A DNA stretch of 64,000 bases from Pseudomonas rhodesiae (lineage in GTDB: Bacteria > Pseudomonadota > Gammaproteobacteria > Pseudomonadales > Pseudomonadaceae). The stretch is from assembly GCF_007858255.1 (NCBI RefSeq), contig NZ_VFEU01000002.1, positions 372,001 to 436,000 on the forward strand. The letters are read 5' to 3'. The position numbers were made by a program, and so were the translations under genes. Of this stretch, positions 55,941 through 64,000 are shown piece after piece (position 1 is the stretch's first letter; the number at the start of each line of letters is the position of its first letter). Below the pieces are notes generated by a model. The model saw only the letters and a program-made list of their open reading frames with translations. It was not told where the DNA came from and ran no database searches.

Positions 55941-56775
55941 CCTGCTGACCAAACACAGCTTCGTGGAACTGGGCGCTCGGCAACGGGCCAAGGCCCTGTT
56001 GGATGCCGGCACCTTTCGCGAGTTGATCGACCCGTTTCAACGGGTCATGTCGCCCTGGCTCGGCCGCCAGGGCGTGGTGCCCCAGGCCGATGACGGGGTG
56101 ATCATCGCTAAGGGCAGTATCGGTGGCATGCCGGTGGTAGTAGCGGCCATCGAAGGTAACTTCCAGGGCGGCAGCCTCGGTGAAGTCGGCGGTGCAAAAA
56201 TCGCCGGTGCGCTGGAACTGGCCGCCGGCGATAACCGCAACGGCATCCCCACCCGCGCCGTGCTGCTCCTGGAGACCGGCGGTGTGCGCTTGCAGGAAGC
56301 CAATCTGGGCCTGGCCGCGATTGCCGATATCCACGCGGCGATAGTCGACCTGCGCCAGTACCAGCCGGTGATCGGTGTGGTGGCCGGCAGCGTTGGCTGC
56401 TTTGGCGGTATGTCCATCGCCGCGGGGTTATGCAGCTATCTGGTGGTGACCCGCGAGGCACGCCTGGGCCTCAATGGCCCGCAGGTGATCGAACAGGAAG
56501 CCGGGTTGGACGAATACGACTCGCGTGATCGGCCGTTTATCTGGAGCCTGACCGGTGGTGAGCAGCGCTTCAACAGTGGCCTGGTCGACCGTTATGTCGC
56601 CGACGATGTGGCGCAGATCCAACAGACCGTCACCGCGTTGATGCACGCAGGCTTGCCCGCTCAACAGCGCAGTCGGCAGGTCGATTTCTACCTCGCACGC
56701 CTGACTGAGCTGGACACCACGGCGCAAATCGTCCCGGCGGCGGTTTGCGAACTGTATCAGGGAGAACGCCCATGA
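55933..56775 (+). CDS. mdcD: Malonate decarboxylase beta subunit
   Basis: A 280-residue carboxyltransferase-fold subunit. With MdcE it decarboxylates malonyl-S-ACP to acetyl-S-ACP. The biotin-independent crotonase-like fold is indicated by GGVRLQEANLGL and VVAGSVGCFGGMS segments (oxyanion loops). An in-frame upstream extension exists, but the ATG at 55933 gives the conserved N terminus. It overlaps mdcC by 8 bp and mdcE by 4 bp. Confidence 0.95.
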   Translation: MTDLLTKHSFVELGARQRAKALLDAGTFRELIDPFQRVMSPWLGRQGVVPQADDGVIIAKGSIGGMPVVVAAIEGNFQGGSLGEVGGAKIAGALELAAGDNRNGIPTRAVLLLETGGVRLQEANLGLAAIADIHAAIVDLRQYQPVIGVVAGSVGCFGGMSIAAGLCSYLVVTREARLGLNGPQVIEQEAGLDEYDSRDRPFIWSLTGGEQRFNSGLVDRYVADDVAQIQQTVTALMHAGLPAQQRSRQVDFYLARLTELDTTAQIVPAAVCELYQGERP

Positions 56776-57542
56776 GAGGGTTGCAGTGGTTCAACGCATT
56801 GAGCGCCGGCGCTCCACTGGTAGACGGTCTGCCGGAGTCGCTGAGGGTTGCCGACGGTGTATTGGGTGAGCAACCGGTGCGCTTTGTTGCCGTGGTCACG
56901 GACGTACAAAACCGCTTCCCTCGGGCGCGCAATGGCGAAGTCGGCCTGCTCGAAGGCTGGGGGCTGGCCAAGGCCGTCGATGAGGCCAACGCCCGTGGCG
57001 ACAAACGCCCCATCATCGCCATCGTTGATGTGCCCAGCCAAGCCTACGGCCGTCGCGAAGAAGCCCTCGGTATCCATCAGGCCCTGGCCGCTGCCGCCGA
57101 CAGTTATGCCCGTGCACGTCTGGCCGGGCACCCGGTGATTGCGCTGCTGGTGGGCAAGGCCATGTCCGGTGCGTTTCTTGCCCACGGTTACCAGGCCAAC
57201 CGCCTGATCGCCCTGCGCGACCCGGGTGTGATGGTGCACGCCATGGGCAAGGTCTCGGCCGCGCGGGTGACCTTGCGCAGCGTTGAGGAGCTCGAAGCCC
57301 TGGCCGCCAGCGTGCCGCCCATGGCCTATGACATCGACAGCTATGCCAGCCTCGGCCTGCTGTGGGAGACCTTGTCGGTCAGCCGGATCGAACAGCCCAC
57401 GGCGGACGATGTGGCGCGGGTCAGTAATTGCTTGGTGAATGCGATCAAGGATGTCGGCAGCAGCGATTTGCGCGGGCGCCTGGGCGCGACGAACCGCGCG
57501 GCCTCCAGCCATGTGCGCCAACTGCTGCGGGAGCAATGGTGA
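56772..57542 (+). CDS. mdcE: Malonate decarboxylase gamma subunit
   Basis: A 256-residue partner of MdcD, also of crotonase-like fold. The segment VGKAMSGAFLAHGYQANRLIAL near residue 130 and MVHAMGKVSAARVT match the family. Starting ATG overlaps the mdcD stop (ATGA). Together MdcD-MdcE form the decarboxylase catalytic heterodimer. Confidence 0.94.
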   Translation: MRGLQWFNALSAGAPLVDGLPESLRVADGVLGEQPVRFVAVVTDVQNRFPRARNGEVGLLEGWGLAKAVDEANARGDKRPIIAIVDVPSQAYGRREEALGIHQALAAAADSYARARLAGHPVIALLVGKAMSGAFLAHGYQANRLIALRDPGVMVHAMGKVSAARVTLRSVEELEALAASVPPMAYDIDSYASLGLLWETLSVSRIEQPTADDVARVSNCLVNAIKDVGSSDLRGRLGATNRAASSHVRQLLREQW

Positions 57543-58132
57543 ACGCCCATGACCTGCTCTGGGGCATGACCCCGGCGCACCTGCCTGCCGATGCACCGGC
57601 CTGGGCGGTAGACGCGATCAGCGCCGGTCACCCGGTGGTGGTGCGCCGTGCCATCGCCGAACTGGGTTACGTGGCGGTCGGTGTGCGCGGACGCTTGCGT
57701 GAGCAGCGTTTCGCCGCCGAGATGCCGCTGGCGGCGGTGCAGCGGCGCGTGGCCCCCGAAGCCCTGCGCGACGTGGTTTCGTCACGGGATTTACCCGCGC
57801 TGCAAGCGCTCGCTCAATTGCGTTCGGTACTGGAGCAAGAGACATGGGGCGTCAGCGGTAGCGCAGGGTTTGAATTGGCCACCGGTATCGAAGCCTTGCA
57901 TGCCCGAAGCGATCTGGATTTGATCCTGCGTACGCCCAAGCGTCTTGAACGCGCCGATGCTGAAGACCTGCTGGCAATCCTGGACACGACGGTATGCCCC
58001 GTCGATCTGCAATTGCAAACCCCGTTCGGCGCAGTCGCCTTGCGCGAATGGGCCAGCGGCTCACGCCGCGTGCTGCTGAAGACCGCCAGCGGCGCACACC
58101 TTGTGCTCGACCCCTGGCAGGCCGTGGCATGA
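57536..58132 (+). CDS. mdcG: Phosphoribosyl-dephospho-CoA transferase (holo-ACP synthase for MdcC)
   Basis: A 198-residue nucleotidyltransferase-fold enzyme that attaches the prosthetic group to the MdcC serine. The GSAGFELATG segment followed by SDLDLIL provides the GS and DxD-type metal-binding residues expected in the fold. ATG 57536 and GTG 57539 are both possible starts, overlapping the mdcE stop. Its stop overlaps mdcH. Confidence 0.92.
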   Translation: MVNAHDLLWGMTPAHLPADAPAWAVDAISAGHPVVVRRAIAELGYVAVGVRGRLREQRFAAEMPLAAVQRRVAPEALRDVVSSRDLPALQALAQLRSVLEQETWGVSGSAGFELATGIEALHARSDLDLILRTPKRLERADAEDLLAILDTTVCPVDLQLQTPFGAVALREWASGSRRVLLKTASGAHLVLDPWQAVA

Positions 58133-59034
58133 GCAGCCTGCTGGTGTTCCCAGGGCAGGGTGCCCAGCGAGCAGGCATGCTCCAGTCCTTGCCCGAACCT
58201 GTGCTGGAAGAAGCCAGCGATGCCCTGGGCGAAGATGTACGCCAGCTCGATTCAGCCCATGACCTGGCCAGCACCCGCGCCGTGCAACTGTGCCTGTTGA
58301 TCGCCGGTGTGGGCCATGCACGCCAGTTGCAACGCTCCCCGGATTACGTCGCCGGCCTGTCTATCGGCGCTTATCCGGCGGCGGTGGTCGCCGGTGCCCT
58401 GGAGTTTGCCGACGCGGTCAGGCTGGTCAGTCTGCGCGGCGAATTGATGCAGCAGGCTTATCCACAGGGCTACGGCATGACCGCGTTGATCGGTCCGGCG
58501 CTATCCACGGTCGAGGCGCTACTGGCCGAGGTCCACACGCCGCAGACTCCGGTGTACCTGGCCAATATCAACGCCGATAACCAAACCGTGATCGCCGGCA
58601 GCGACGCGGCGATGCAACGTGTCGCAGAACGCATCAAAGGTAACGGCGTCGCGCGGCGCCTGGCGGTCAGTGTGCCGTCCCACTGCGCGCTGCTGGAGCA
58701 GCCCGCCCAGCGCTTGGCCGAAGCGTTTGCTCAGGTATCGCTCAAAGCGCCGCGCATCACCTACCTGAGCAGCACCCGCGCGCGGCCGATTCACAACCCC
58801 GAACACCTGCGCGACGACCTGGCCTTCAACCTGTGCCGCGTGGTCGACTGGCGCGGCACTGTGCAAAGCGCCTACGAGCGCGGTGTGCGCTTGCAAATCG
58901 AACTGCCACCGGGCGCAGTGCTCACTGGCCTCTCGCGCCGGGTGTTTGAGCAAGGCACGGTGATCGCCTGCGAAGGAGCACGTCTGGACACTCTGCAGGC
59001 TTTGCTGGAAGAGGAGGAGCGCCGCCACCGATAA
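58129..59034 (+). CDS. mdcH: Malonyl-CoA:ACP transacylase MdcH
   Basis: A 301-residue FabD-like acyltransferase. The N-terminal LLVFPGQGAQRAGM and nucleophile elbow GLSIGAYPAAVVAG (active-site serine) are present, and SVPSHCALL carries the catalytic histidine. It initiates the cycle by loading malonyl from malonyl-CoA on MdcC. Shorter than general FabD by a few residues. Overlaps the mdcG stop by 4 bp. Confidence 0.93.
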   Translation: MSSLLVFPGQGAQRAGMLQSLPEPVLEEASDALGEDVRQLDSAHDLASTRAVQLCLLIAGVGHARQLQRSPDYVAGLSIGAYPAAVVAGALEFADAVRLVSLRGELMQQAYPQGYGMTALIGPALSTVEALLAEVHTPQTPVYLANINADNQTVIAGSDAAMQRVAERIKGNGVARRLAVSVPSHCALLEQPAQRLAEAFAQVSLKAPRITYLSSTRARPIHNPEHLRDDLAFNLCRVVDWRGTVQSAYERGVRLQIELPPGAVLTGLSRRVFEQGTVIACEGARLDTLQALLEEEERRHR

Positions 59035-59101
59035 AGCACTACCCAAGGCTTTCGAAGCACAACAACAACAATTTCGATCGAGCACTTTGAGGACAACAAC
59101 A

Positions 59102-59494
59102 ATGATTATTTACGGTGTGGCGTTTTTGGCGCTGTGTACGTTGACCGGCTTGTTTATCGGTGAACTGCTGGGCAAGTGGATGGGCATTCCGGCCAACGTC
59201 GGCGGGGTGGGGATTGCCATGCTGCTGTTGATCGGCCTGGGCAGTTATCTGGGTAACCGCGGGTTGTTTACCGGCAAATCCGAGCAAGGTGTGAGCTTTT
59301 GGGCCGCAATCTACATTCCGATTGTGGTGGCCATGGCCGCCCAGCAGAACGTTTATGGCGCCATCAGCGGTGGCCCCATGGCGATACTGGCTGGAACGTT
59401 GGCCGTGGTACTGGGCTTTGCCCTGGTACCCGTGCTGGTGCGCATCGGCAATCGCGAGCCGAACGCGACCGTTCCCACTAAAGAAGCCGGGTGA
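59102..59494 (+). CDS. madL: Malonate transporter subunit MadL
   Basis: A 130-residue inner-membrane protein with about four helices. It matches MadL of the two-component MadLM malonate carrier. A GAGG ribosome site lies upstream in the 67-bp gap after mdcH. Followed 5 bp later by madM, its obligate partner. Confidence 0.9.
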   Translation: MIIYGVAFLALCTLTGLFIGELLGKWMGIPANVGGVGIAMLLLIGLGSYLGNRGLFTGKSEQGVSFWAAIYIPIVVAMAAQQNVYGAISGGPMAILAGTLAVVLGFALVPVLVRIGNREPNATVPTKEAG

Positions 59495-59499
59495 TTGCC

Positions 59500-60264
59500 A
59501 TGTATGAATCCATGATGAAAGTGATTACTGGCTACGGCCTGATCAGCGGTTTCGCCGTGATTGGCCTGACCATGTGGGTCTCGTACTGGCTTTCCGATAC
59601 CTTTACCAAAGGGCGTTTGCACGGTTCGGCCATCGCTATTCTGCTGGGGTTGGTGCTGTCGTACGTGGGCGGAGCATTTACCGGGGGCTCCAAGGGGGTC
59701 GTGGACATCCCGCTGTTGTCGGGCATCGGCCTTCTGGGTGGGGCGATGCTGCGCGACTTCGCCATTGTCGCTACGGCTTTCGGCGTGAGCGTCGATGAGC
59801 TCAAGCGCGCAGGGTTCGTGGGCGTGCTTGCGCTGTTTTTCGGGGTGGGCTCCTCGTTTGTCGCTGGCGTGGCGGTGGCCATCGGGTTTGGCTACACCGA
59901 CGCGGTCAGCCTGACCACCATCGGTGCCGGCGCGGTGACCTACATCGTCGGCCCTGTGACGGGGGCGGCGATCGGTGCCAGCTCCGAAGTCATGGCGCTG
60001 TCCATCGCCGCCGGGTTGATCAAGGCGATCCTGGTGATGGTGTTGACGCCGTTCGTGGCGCCGTTCATCGGCCTTAACAACCCGCGCAGCGCAGTGATTT
60101 TCGGAGGCTTGATGGGCACCTCCAGCGGTGTGGCCGGCGGGTTGGCGGCGACCGATCCGAAACTGGTGCCCTATGGCTGCCTGACCGCGGCGTTTTACAC
60201 CGCGCTGGGGTGCTTGCTGGGCCCGTCGCTGTTGTTTCTGATTGTGCGTGGGCTTGCCGGTTAA
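59500..60264 (+). CDS. madM: Malonate transporter subunit MadM
   Basis: A 254-residue membrane protein with about eight helices; the GGLMGTSSGVAGGLAATDPKL segment is the MadM signature. With MadL it imports malonate, probably with a cation. The ATG at 59500 lies 5 bp after the madL stop. Its stop TAA overlaps the mdcR stop on the other strand within a shared TTAA (60261-60264). Confidence 0.92.
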   Translation: MYESMMKVITGYGLISGFAVIGLTMWVSYWLSDTFTKGRLHGSAIAILLGLVLSYVGGAFTGGSKGVVDIPLLSGIGLLGGAMLRDFAIVATAFGVSVDELKRAGFVGVLALFFGVGSSFVAGVAVAIGFGYTDAVSLTTIGAGAVTYIVGPVTGAAIGASSEVMALSIAAGLIKAILVMVLTPFVAPFIGLNNPRSAVIFGGLMGTSSGVAGGLAATDPKLVPYGCLTAAFYTALGCLLGPSLLFLIVRGLAG

Positions 60265-61175
60265 CTACCGCGATTGGCATACATCCGACACTCCGCGAGC
60301 AACGCCAGCAAGTTCGGGTCGCGCTCCTTGGCCTTCAAAAACACTACGCCGATATGCTGCTGCAACCGATAGCGCGGTTGCAGCGGTATGAGCTTCACGC
60401 GGTTCTCATAGACCGCCGCAATCCGCCCCGGCAACAGTGCATAGCCCACGCCTGAACTGACCATGCTCAGCAAGGTGAAGATGTCATTGACCTGCATCGC
60501 CACCTTCGGCTCGAACCCCGCCTGCTTGAACACCCGATTGCCATCCTGATGGGTGGCGAAGCCTTGGGTGAGGGTGATGAAGGTGGCGTCGCGCACGTCC
60601 GTCAGGTCGATTTGCTGTTCGCGGTCGAACGGCGAGTCGGCCGGTGTGGCGAGGAAAATATCGTCGCAGAACAGCTCGATCTGCTCGCAGTCAGGGTCGC
60701 TGGCGTGTTCGTCGAGAGAGATGAGAATCGCGTCCACCTCCATGTTCTTGAGCTTGTAGAGCAGGTCGAAATTGGAGCCGAGGATCAGGTCGATATTGAG
60801 TTCGCTGCGGCGGATCTTCAGGCCCATGATCAACTGCGGCACGGTTTTGACGGTCAGCGAATACAGCGAGCCCAACTTGAAACGCTCAGCAGAGAACCCG
60901 GCGGCTTCGCGGGTCAGGCGCACGCTGTCGACCACGTCGGCCACCAGTTTCTGCGCACGCTCCTCCAATACGTAGGCGCTTTCCAGCGGCGTAAGGTTGC
61001 GCCCCTCGTGTTTGAACAACGGGCAGCGCAGGGCATTTTCCAGGGAATGGATGGCTCGGTGCACGCTGACGTTGCTGGTCTGCAGCTCGGCCGCGGCACG
61101 GGTGAGGTTGCCGGTGCGCATGAACGCCAGGAAGATTTCGAGTTTCTTGAGGGTGAGTTCTTCGTCGATCAGCAT
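60261..61175 (-). CDS. mdcR: LysR-family malonate regulator MdcR
   Basis: A 304-residue LysR regulator. The winged helix-turn-helix at about 10-65 contains GNLTRAAAELQTSNVSVHRAIHSLENALRC, with the serine-valine-histidine variation typical of MdcR. The effector domain lies after residue 95. It is convergent with the mdc-mad operon, which it is expected to activate in response to malonate. The start at 61175 gives MLIDEELTLKK; a longer in-frame start would add 40 unconserved residues. Confidence 0.9.
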   Translation of the reverse strand: MLIDEELTLKKLEIFLAFMRTGNLTRAAAELQTSNVSVHRAIHSLENALRCPLFKHEGRNLTPLESAYVLEERAQKLVADVVDSVRLTREAAGFSAERFKLGSLYSLTVKTVPQLIMGLKIRRSELNIDLILGSNFDLLYKLKNMEVDAILISLDEHASDPDCEQIELFCDDIFLATPADSPFDREQQIDLTDVRDATFITLTQGFATHQDGNRVFKQAGFEPKVAMQVNDIFTLLSMVSSGVGYALLPGRIAAVYENRVKLIPLQPRYRLQQHIGVVFLKAKERDPNLLALLAECRMYANRGS

Positions 61176-61318
61176 GGCCGTGGCTCGGGTTCGCGAGGGC
61201 TTGATTGTGCCCGCAAATGCGCGCGGCGTCCTCGGAACGTCACACAGCACTTGCACTCTGATGCCCAAGGCCGGAGGCTTGCGGCCAGTCGTCAACGGTT
61301 ACGGGAGGTCAGTGACAC

Positions 61319-61936
61319 ATGTACCACGGGGAACGATTCAACGCCTGGAGCCATTTGCTCGGTGCTGTCGCGGCGTGTATTGGCGCCGTATGGATGCTGG
61401 TGGTGGCCAGTCTGGATGGCAGCCCCTGGAAGATCGTCAGCGTGGCGATCTATGGTTTTACGCTGATGGTGCTGTACAGCGCGTCCACCGTGTACCACAG
61501 CGTGCAGGGGCGGCGAAAAGAGATCATGCAGAAGGTCGATCACTTTTCCATCTACCTGTTGATTGCCGGCAGTTACACGCCGTTTTGCCTGGTGACCCTG
61601 CGCGGGCCATGGGGCTGGACGCTGTTCGGGATTGTGTGGGGGCTGGCGGTGATCGGCATTTTGCAGGAGATCAAACCGCGTTCCGAGGCGCGCATTTTGT
61701 CCATCGTCATTTATGCGGTGATGGGCTGGATTGTGCTGGTGGCGGTCAAGCCGCTGATGGCCGCGCTGGGCACGGCGGGGTTTATCTGGCTGGCAGCGGG
61801 CGGCGTGCTGTACACCGTTGGCATCATCTTTTTTGCCCTGGAGCACCGCCTGCGGCATTCCCATGGGATCTGGCATTTGTTCGTGATCGGCGGCAGCGTG
61901 CTGCATTTCGTGGCGATCATGCACTACGTGCTATAG
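61319..61936 (+). CDS. Hemolysin III family membrane protein (TrhA/YqfA-like)
   Basis: A 205-residue protein of the PAQR/hemolysin III superfamily with seven hydrophobic helices. Conserved polar residues sit in STVYHS near residue 57, DHFSIYLLIAGSYTP near 76 and HSHGIWHLFV near 180, which form the metal site in this superfamily. E. coli YqfA is linked to membrane energetics. Divergent from mdcR, with the stop overlapping the convergent LysR gene by 6 bp. Confidence 0.88.
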   Translation: MYHGERFNAWSHLLGAVAACIGAVWMLVVASLDGSPWKIVSVAIYGFTLMVLYSASTVYHSVQGRRKEIMQKVDHFSIYLLIAGSYTPFCLVTLRGPWGWTLFGIVWGLAVIGILQEIKPRSEARILSIVIYAVMGWIVLVAVKPLMAALGTAGFIWLAAGGVLYTVGIIFFALEHRLRHSHGIWHLFVIGGSVLHFVAIMHYVL

Positions 61937-62833
61937 CCGCTGCAGCATCGCGTCGGCGCGCTGGCCGAAGATCTCCAACAGCTTGGCCAGCGTGTGCGGT
62001 GGCGGCTCATCGGCGCGGGTCAGGGCGTAGAGGGTGATCGGCAGCGGTGGGGTCAGCGTGCGGATGCAGGTGGTGGCGGTGGAAGCGCCGAGGGCGGTGA
62101 AGGGGTCGATTACCGTTAAGCCGGCGCCGGACTCGACCATGGCCCGCGCCAGGGCGTAGGTCTGCACCGAAAGGGTCACGCGCGGTGGTGGCGTGACGCT
62201 TTCCAGATAATTGTCGAGCCTGGCCGACAGTGGGTCGGCGCTGGACAGGCCAATCAGCGGCGCGCCGGCCAGGTCCGTCAGGGCCAATGGCGTGCTCAGC
62301 GCCTCCTCGGGCCAATAACCCTTGGAGGCCAGCGCCACCAGCGCACCGTTGGCCAGCACTTGGGTGGTCAAGCCCGGATGGCCGGAGAAGTTGAGGGTCA
62401 ACGCCAGGTCGATCTCGCGCATCAACAGTTTTTGCACCAGCTCGCGGCTATGGTCGCTGGACAGTTCGCAGGCAATGTCCGGGTAGTCGCGCTTCCATTC
62501 CAGAATCGCCGGCGGCAGCAGGGCCAGGGCCAATGCCGGAATCGCACCAATGCGCACGCTGTGCCCCGGTGCGCTGCGCAGGCTCTTGGCCAGGCGCCGC
62601 ACGCCTTGCAGGCTCTCGGTGACTTTCTCGACTTCACGCTCCAGCGCCAAGGCTTCCGGAGTTGCCTGCAATTTACCGCGCACCCGCAGAAACAGCGGAA
62701 AGCCCAGCTGCATTTCGGCATGTTGCAGCACCTTGGTCACCGCCGGCTGCGACACATGCAGCAACTGCGCGGCGGCACTGACGGAGCCGGTCTGGCGGAT
62801 AGCCTGGAAGATTTCGATATGACGCAAGCGCAT
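61931..62833 (-). CDS. LysR-family transcriptional regulator
   Basis: A 300-residue LysR protein. The helix-turn-helix (residues 1-60) contains RHIEIFQAIRQTGSVSAAAQLLHVSQPAVTKVLQHAE. The effector domain follows from about residue 90. It is divergent from a FAD-dependent amino-acid dehydrogenase-like gene with 106 bp between starts, so it probably regulates it. The start at 62833 gives the standard N terminus; an in-frame start adds 15 residues. Confidence 0.88.
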   Translation of the reverse strand: MRLRHIEIFQAIRQTGSVSAAAQLLHVSQPAVTKVLQHAEMQLGFPLFLRVRGKLQATPEALALEREVEKVTESLQGVRRLAKSLRSAPGHSVRIGAIPALALALLPPAILEWKRDYPDIACELSSDHSRELVQKLLMREIDLALTLNFSGHPGLTTQVLANGALVALASKGYWPEEALSTPLALTDLAGAPLIGLSSADPLSARLDNYLESVTPPPRVTLSVQTYALARAMVESGAGLTVIDPFTALGASTATTCIRTLTPPLPITLYALTRADEPPPHTLAKLLEIFGQRADAMLQRL

Positions 62834-62855
62834 GGCACGTCCATAACCTTTGTTT

Positions 62856-62868
62856 ATAGGCGACCTAT
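62856..62868. promoter_or_regulatory. Candidate LysR operator between the regulator and the oxidase gene
   Basis: ATAGG-CGA-CCTAT is a perfect 5-bp inverted repeat within an AT-rich divergent promoter region. Size and position fit a LysR-type regulatory site, although the arms are short and could occur by chance. Confidence 0.35.
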
Positions 62869-62939
62869 CTTTATTCATTGTCGGTGGCGTGTCACCTGCC
62901 CCTACGCTGGTGCCCTCTCAATCAACGGCAGGGGCGAGC

Positions 62940-64000
62940 ATGGCCAGGCAGGTTTGCATTATCGGCGGTGGGGTCATCGGCTTGGCCAGTGCGTACGCGC
63001 TGGTGCGTGCCGGTCATGAGGTCACGGTGATCGACGCGCGCGAGCGCCTCGGCAGCGAAACCAGCTTTGCCAACGGTGGGCAATTGTCTTACCGCTACGT
63101 CGCGCCGCTGGCCGATGCCGGTGTGCCGCTGCAAGCGATTGGCTGGCTGCTGCGCGGCGATTCGCCGCTGAAACTGCGCCCGCGTCTGGACCCCCAACAA
63201 TGGCGCTGGATGGCGGCGTTCATCGGCGCTTGCCGAGGCTCAGTGAATAAACGCAACGCCGCGCACCTGCTGCGTCTGGCGACCCTGAGCCAAAACACCT
63301 TGCAGCAATGGCGCGTCGACGATCGTCTGGACGGCTTCGACTGGCGGCGCAACGGCAAGCTGGTGGCCTTTCGCAACGCGACGACCTTTGAGCATGCGCG
63401 CAGCAAGGTCACCGACATCCTGCAACAACAGGTGCTGTCCGCCCTGGACTGCGCACGCCTGGAGCCGACGCTGGCGGCGGGCGGTTTTGTCGGCGGTATC
63501 TACACGCCAAACGAGGAAGTCGCCGATTGCCATGCGTTCTGTCAGCGTCTGGCGGCGCGCCTGGAGGCATCGGGGCGTTGCACATTTATATTGGGGCGCA
63601 AGGTCACCGGTATTCGTCATGCCGAGGGTGCGGTGCAGGCGCTGGAGCTGGGCGAGGAGGTCATGCCGGTGGAGCACCTGGTGCTGGCCGCCGGGCACCG
63701 CAGCGCTGAATTGGCGTTGCCTGGCGTGTCGCTGCCGTTGTATCCGCTCAAGGGTTATAGCCTGAGCGTGCCGATAGGCGAGCAGCATCGCGCTCCGAAC
63801 GTGAGCATCACCGACTACGATCGCAAGATCGTCTACGCACGCATCGGCGAACAATTGCGGGTGGCGGCCATGGTGGATATCGTCGGTTTCGATGCCAGCC
63901 TTGAGCCTAAGCGCCTGGCGCTGATGAAACGCCAGGCGATCGAGACTTTTCCTACGGCCGGTGACTATAGCCATGCGCTGGAATGGGCCGGCATGCGCCC
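62940..64000 (+). CDS. FAD-dependent D-amino-acid dehydrogenase-like oxidoreductase, cut by the window end
   Basis: At least 353 residues, continuing past the right edge. The N-terminal dinucleotide-binding motif IIGGGVIGLASAYAL at about residues 7-21 is followed by ETSFANGGQLSYRYVAPLAD, the DadA-type DAO family pattern. A later LVLAAGHRSAELA segment near residue 250 closes the FAD domain. A D-amino-acid dehydrogenase role is the most likely reading, but related members oxidise other amines. It is divergent from, and probably controlled by, the LysR gene. The missing C terminus prevents finer assignment. Confidence 0.85.
   Translation, partial: MARQVCIIGGGVIGLASAYALVRAGHEVTVIDARERLGSETSFANGGQLSYRYVAPLADAGVPLQAIGWLLRGDSPLKLRPRLDPQQWRWMAAFIGACRGSVNKRNAAHLLRLATLSQNTLQQWRVDDRLDGFDWRRNGKLVAFRNATTFEHARSKVTDILQQQVLSALDCARLEPTLAAGGFVGGIYTPNEEVADCHAFCQRLAARLEASGRCTFILGRKVTGIRHAEGAVQALELGEEVMPVEHLVLAAGHRSAELALPGVSLPLYPLKGYSLSVPIGEQHRAPNVSITDYDRKIVYARIGEQLRVAAMVDIVGFDASLEPKRLALMKRQAIETFPTAGDYSHALEWAGMR

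Overview
The window looks like a chromosomal segment of a Pseudomonas of the P. fluorescens group. Gene order from ilvD through mutM, coaD, the GMC oxidoreductase/Tat protein/aldehyde dehydrogenase set, ftsYEX-rpoH, thiSG-trmB, metXW, proC, pilT, pyrBC', ruvX-algH, gshB and pilGHIJ-chpA follows the arrangement I know from P. aeruginosa. High GC, dense packing and many REP/REPIN palindromes with a GTGGGAGGGGGC...GCCCCCTCCCAC core point to the fluorescens lineage. No rRNA, tRNA, CRISPR array, transposase or phage gene was seen.

Layout. 0-8 kb: phosphorylcholine phosphatase, ilvD, a Bcr/CflA exporter, rlmI, an HDOD protein and mutM. 8-19 kb: ferredoxin, coaD, an oxidoreductase/aldehyde dehydrogenase cluster facing a TetR regulator, a sulfurtransferase, a YheT hydrolase, rsmD and two M16 peptidase-like genes. 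19-26.5 kb: ftsY-ftsE-ftsX-rpoH, mtgA, a DUF423 protein, thiS-thiG and trmB. 26.5-33 kb (minus strand): DUF3392, hemW, rdgB, DUF4426, metW, metX, yggT, proC and yggS. 33-42 kb: pilT, an NlpC/P60 hydrolase, a TM2 protein, then on the minus strand pyrC', pyrB, pyrR, ruvX, algH, tonB and gshB. 42-51.8 kb: the Pil-Chp chemosensory operon pilG-pilH-pilI-pilJ-chpA-chpC. 52-52.9 kb: a small accessory module. 53.1-61.2 kb: the malonate decarboxylase operon mdcABCDEGH-madLM with mdcR. The right end has a hemolysin III-type membrane protein, a LysR regulator and a truncated FAD-dependent amino-acid dehydrogenase-like gene.

The most unusual parts are these. (1) A stand-alone polymorphic toxin type 44 domain gene overlaps a gene for a small membrane-anchored protein, probably its immunity protein; the pair lies between chpC and mdcA and has REP palindromes on both sides. 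(2) The Pil-Chp operon lacks both receptor-adaptation enzymes (pilK methyltransferase, chpB methylesterase), has a shortened ChpA, and pilT has no adjacent pilU. (3) An imperfect tandem duplication of about 206/227 bp spans the gshB-tonB junction; its copies differ by three 7-bp units, and each carries a perfect 13-bp inverted repeat that, in the tonB-proximal copy, touches the tonB start codon.

Functionally the window mixes housekeeping (protein targeting, cell division, heat-shock sigma factor, rRNA/tRNA modification, DNA repair, pyrimidine, methionine, proline, thiamine and glutathione synthesis), twitching or surface-sensing signalling, and an accessory carbon-use pathway (malonate uptake and decarboxylation).
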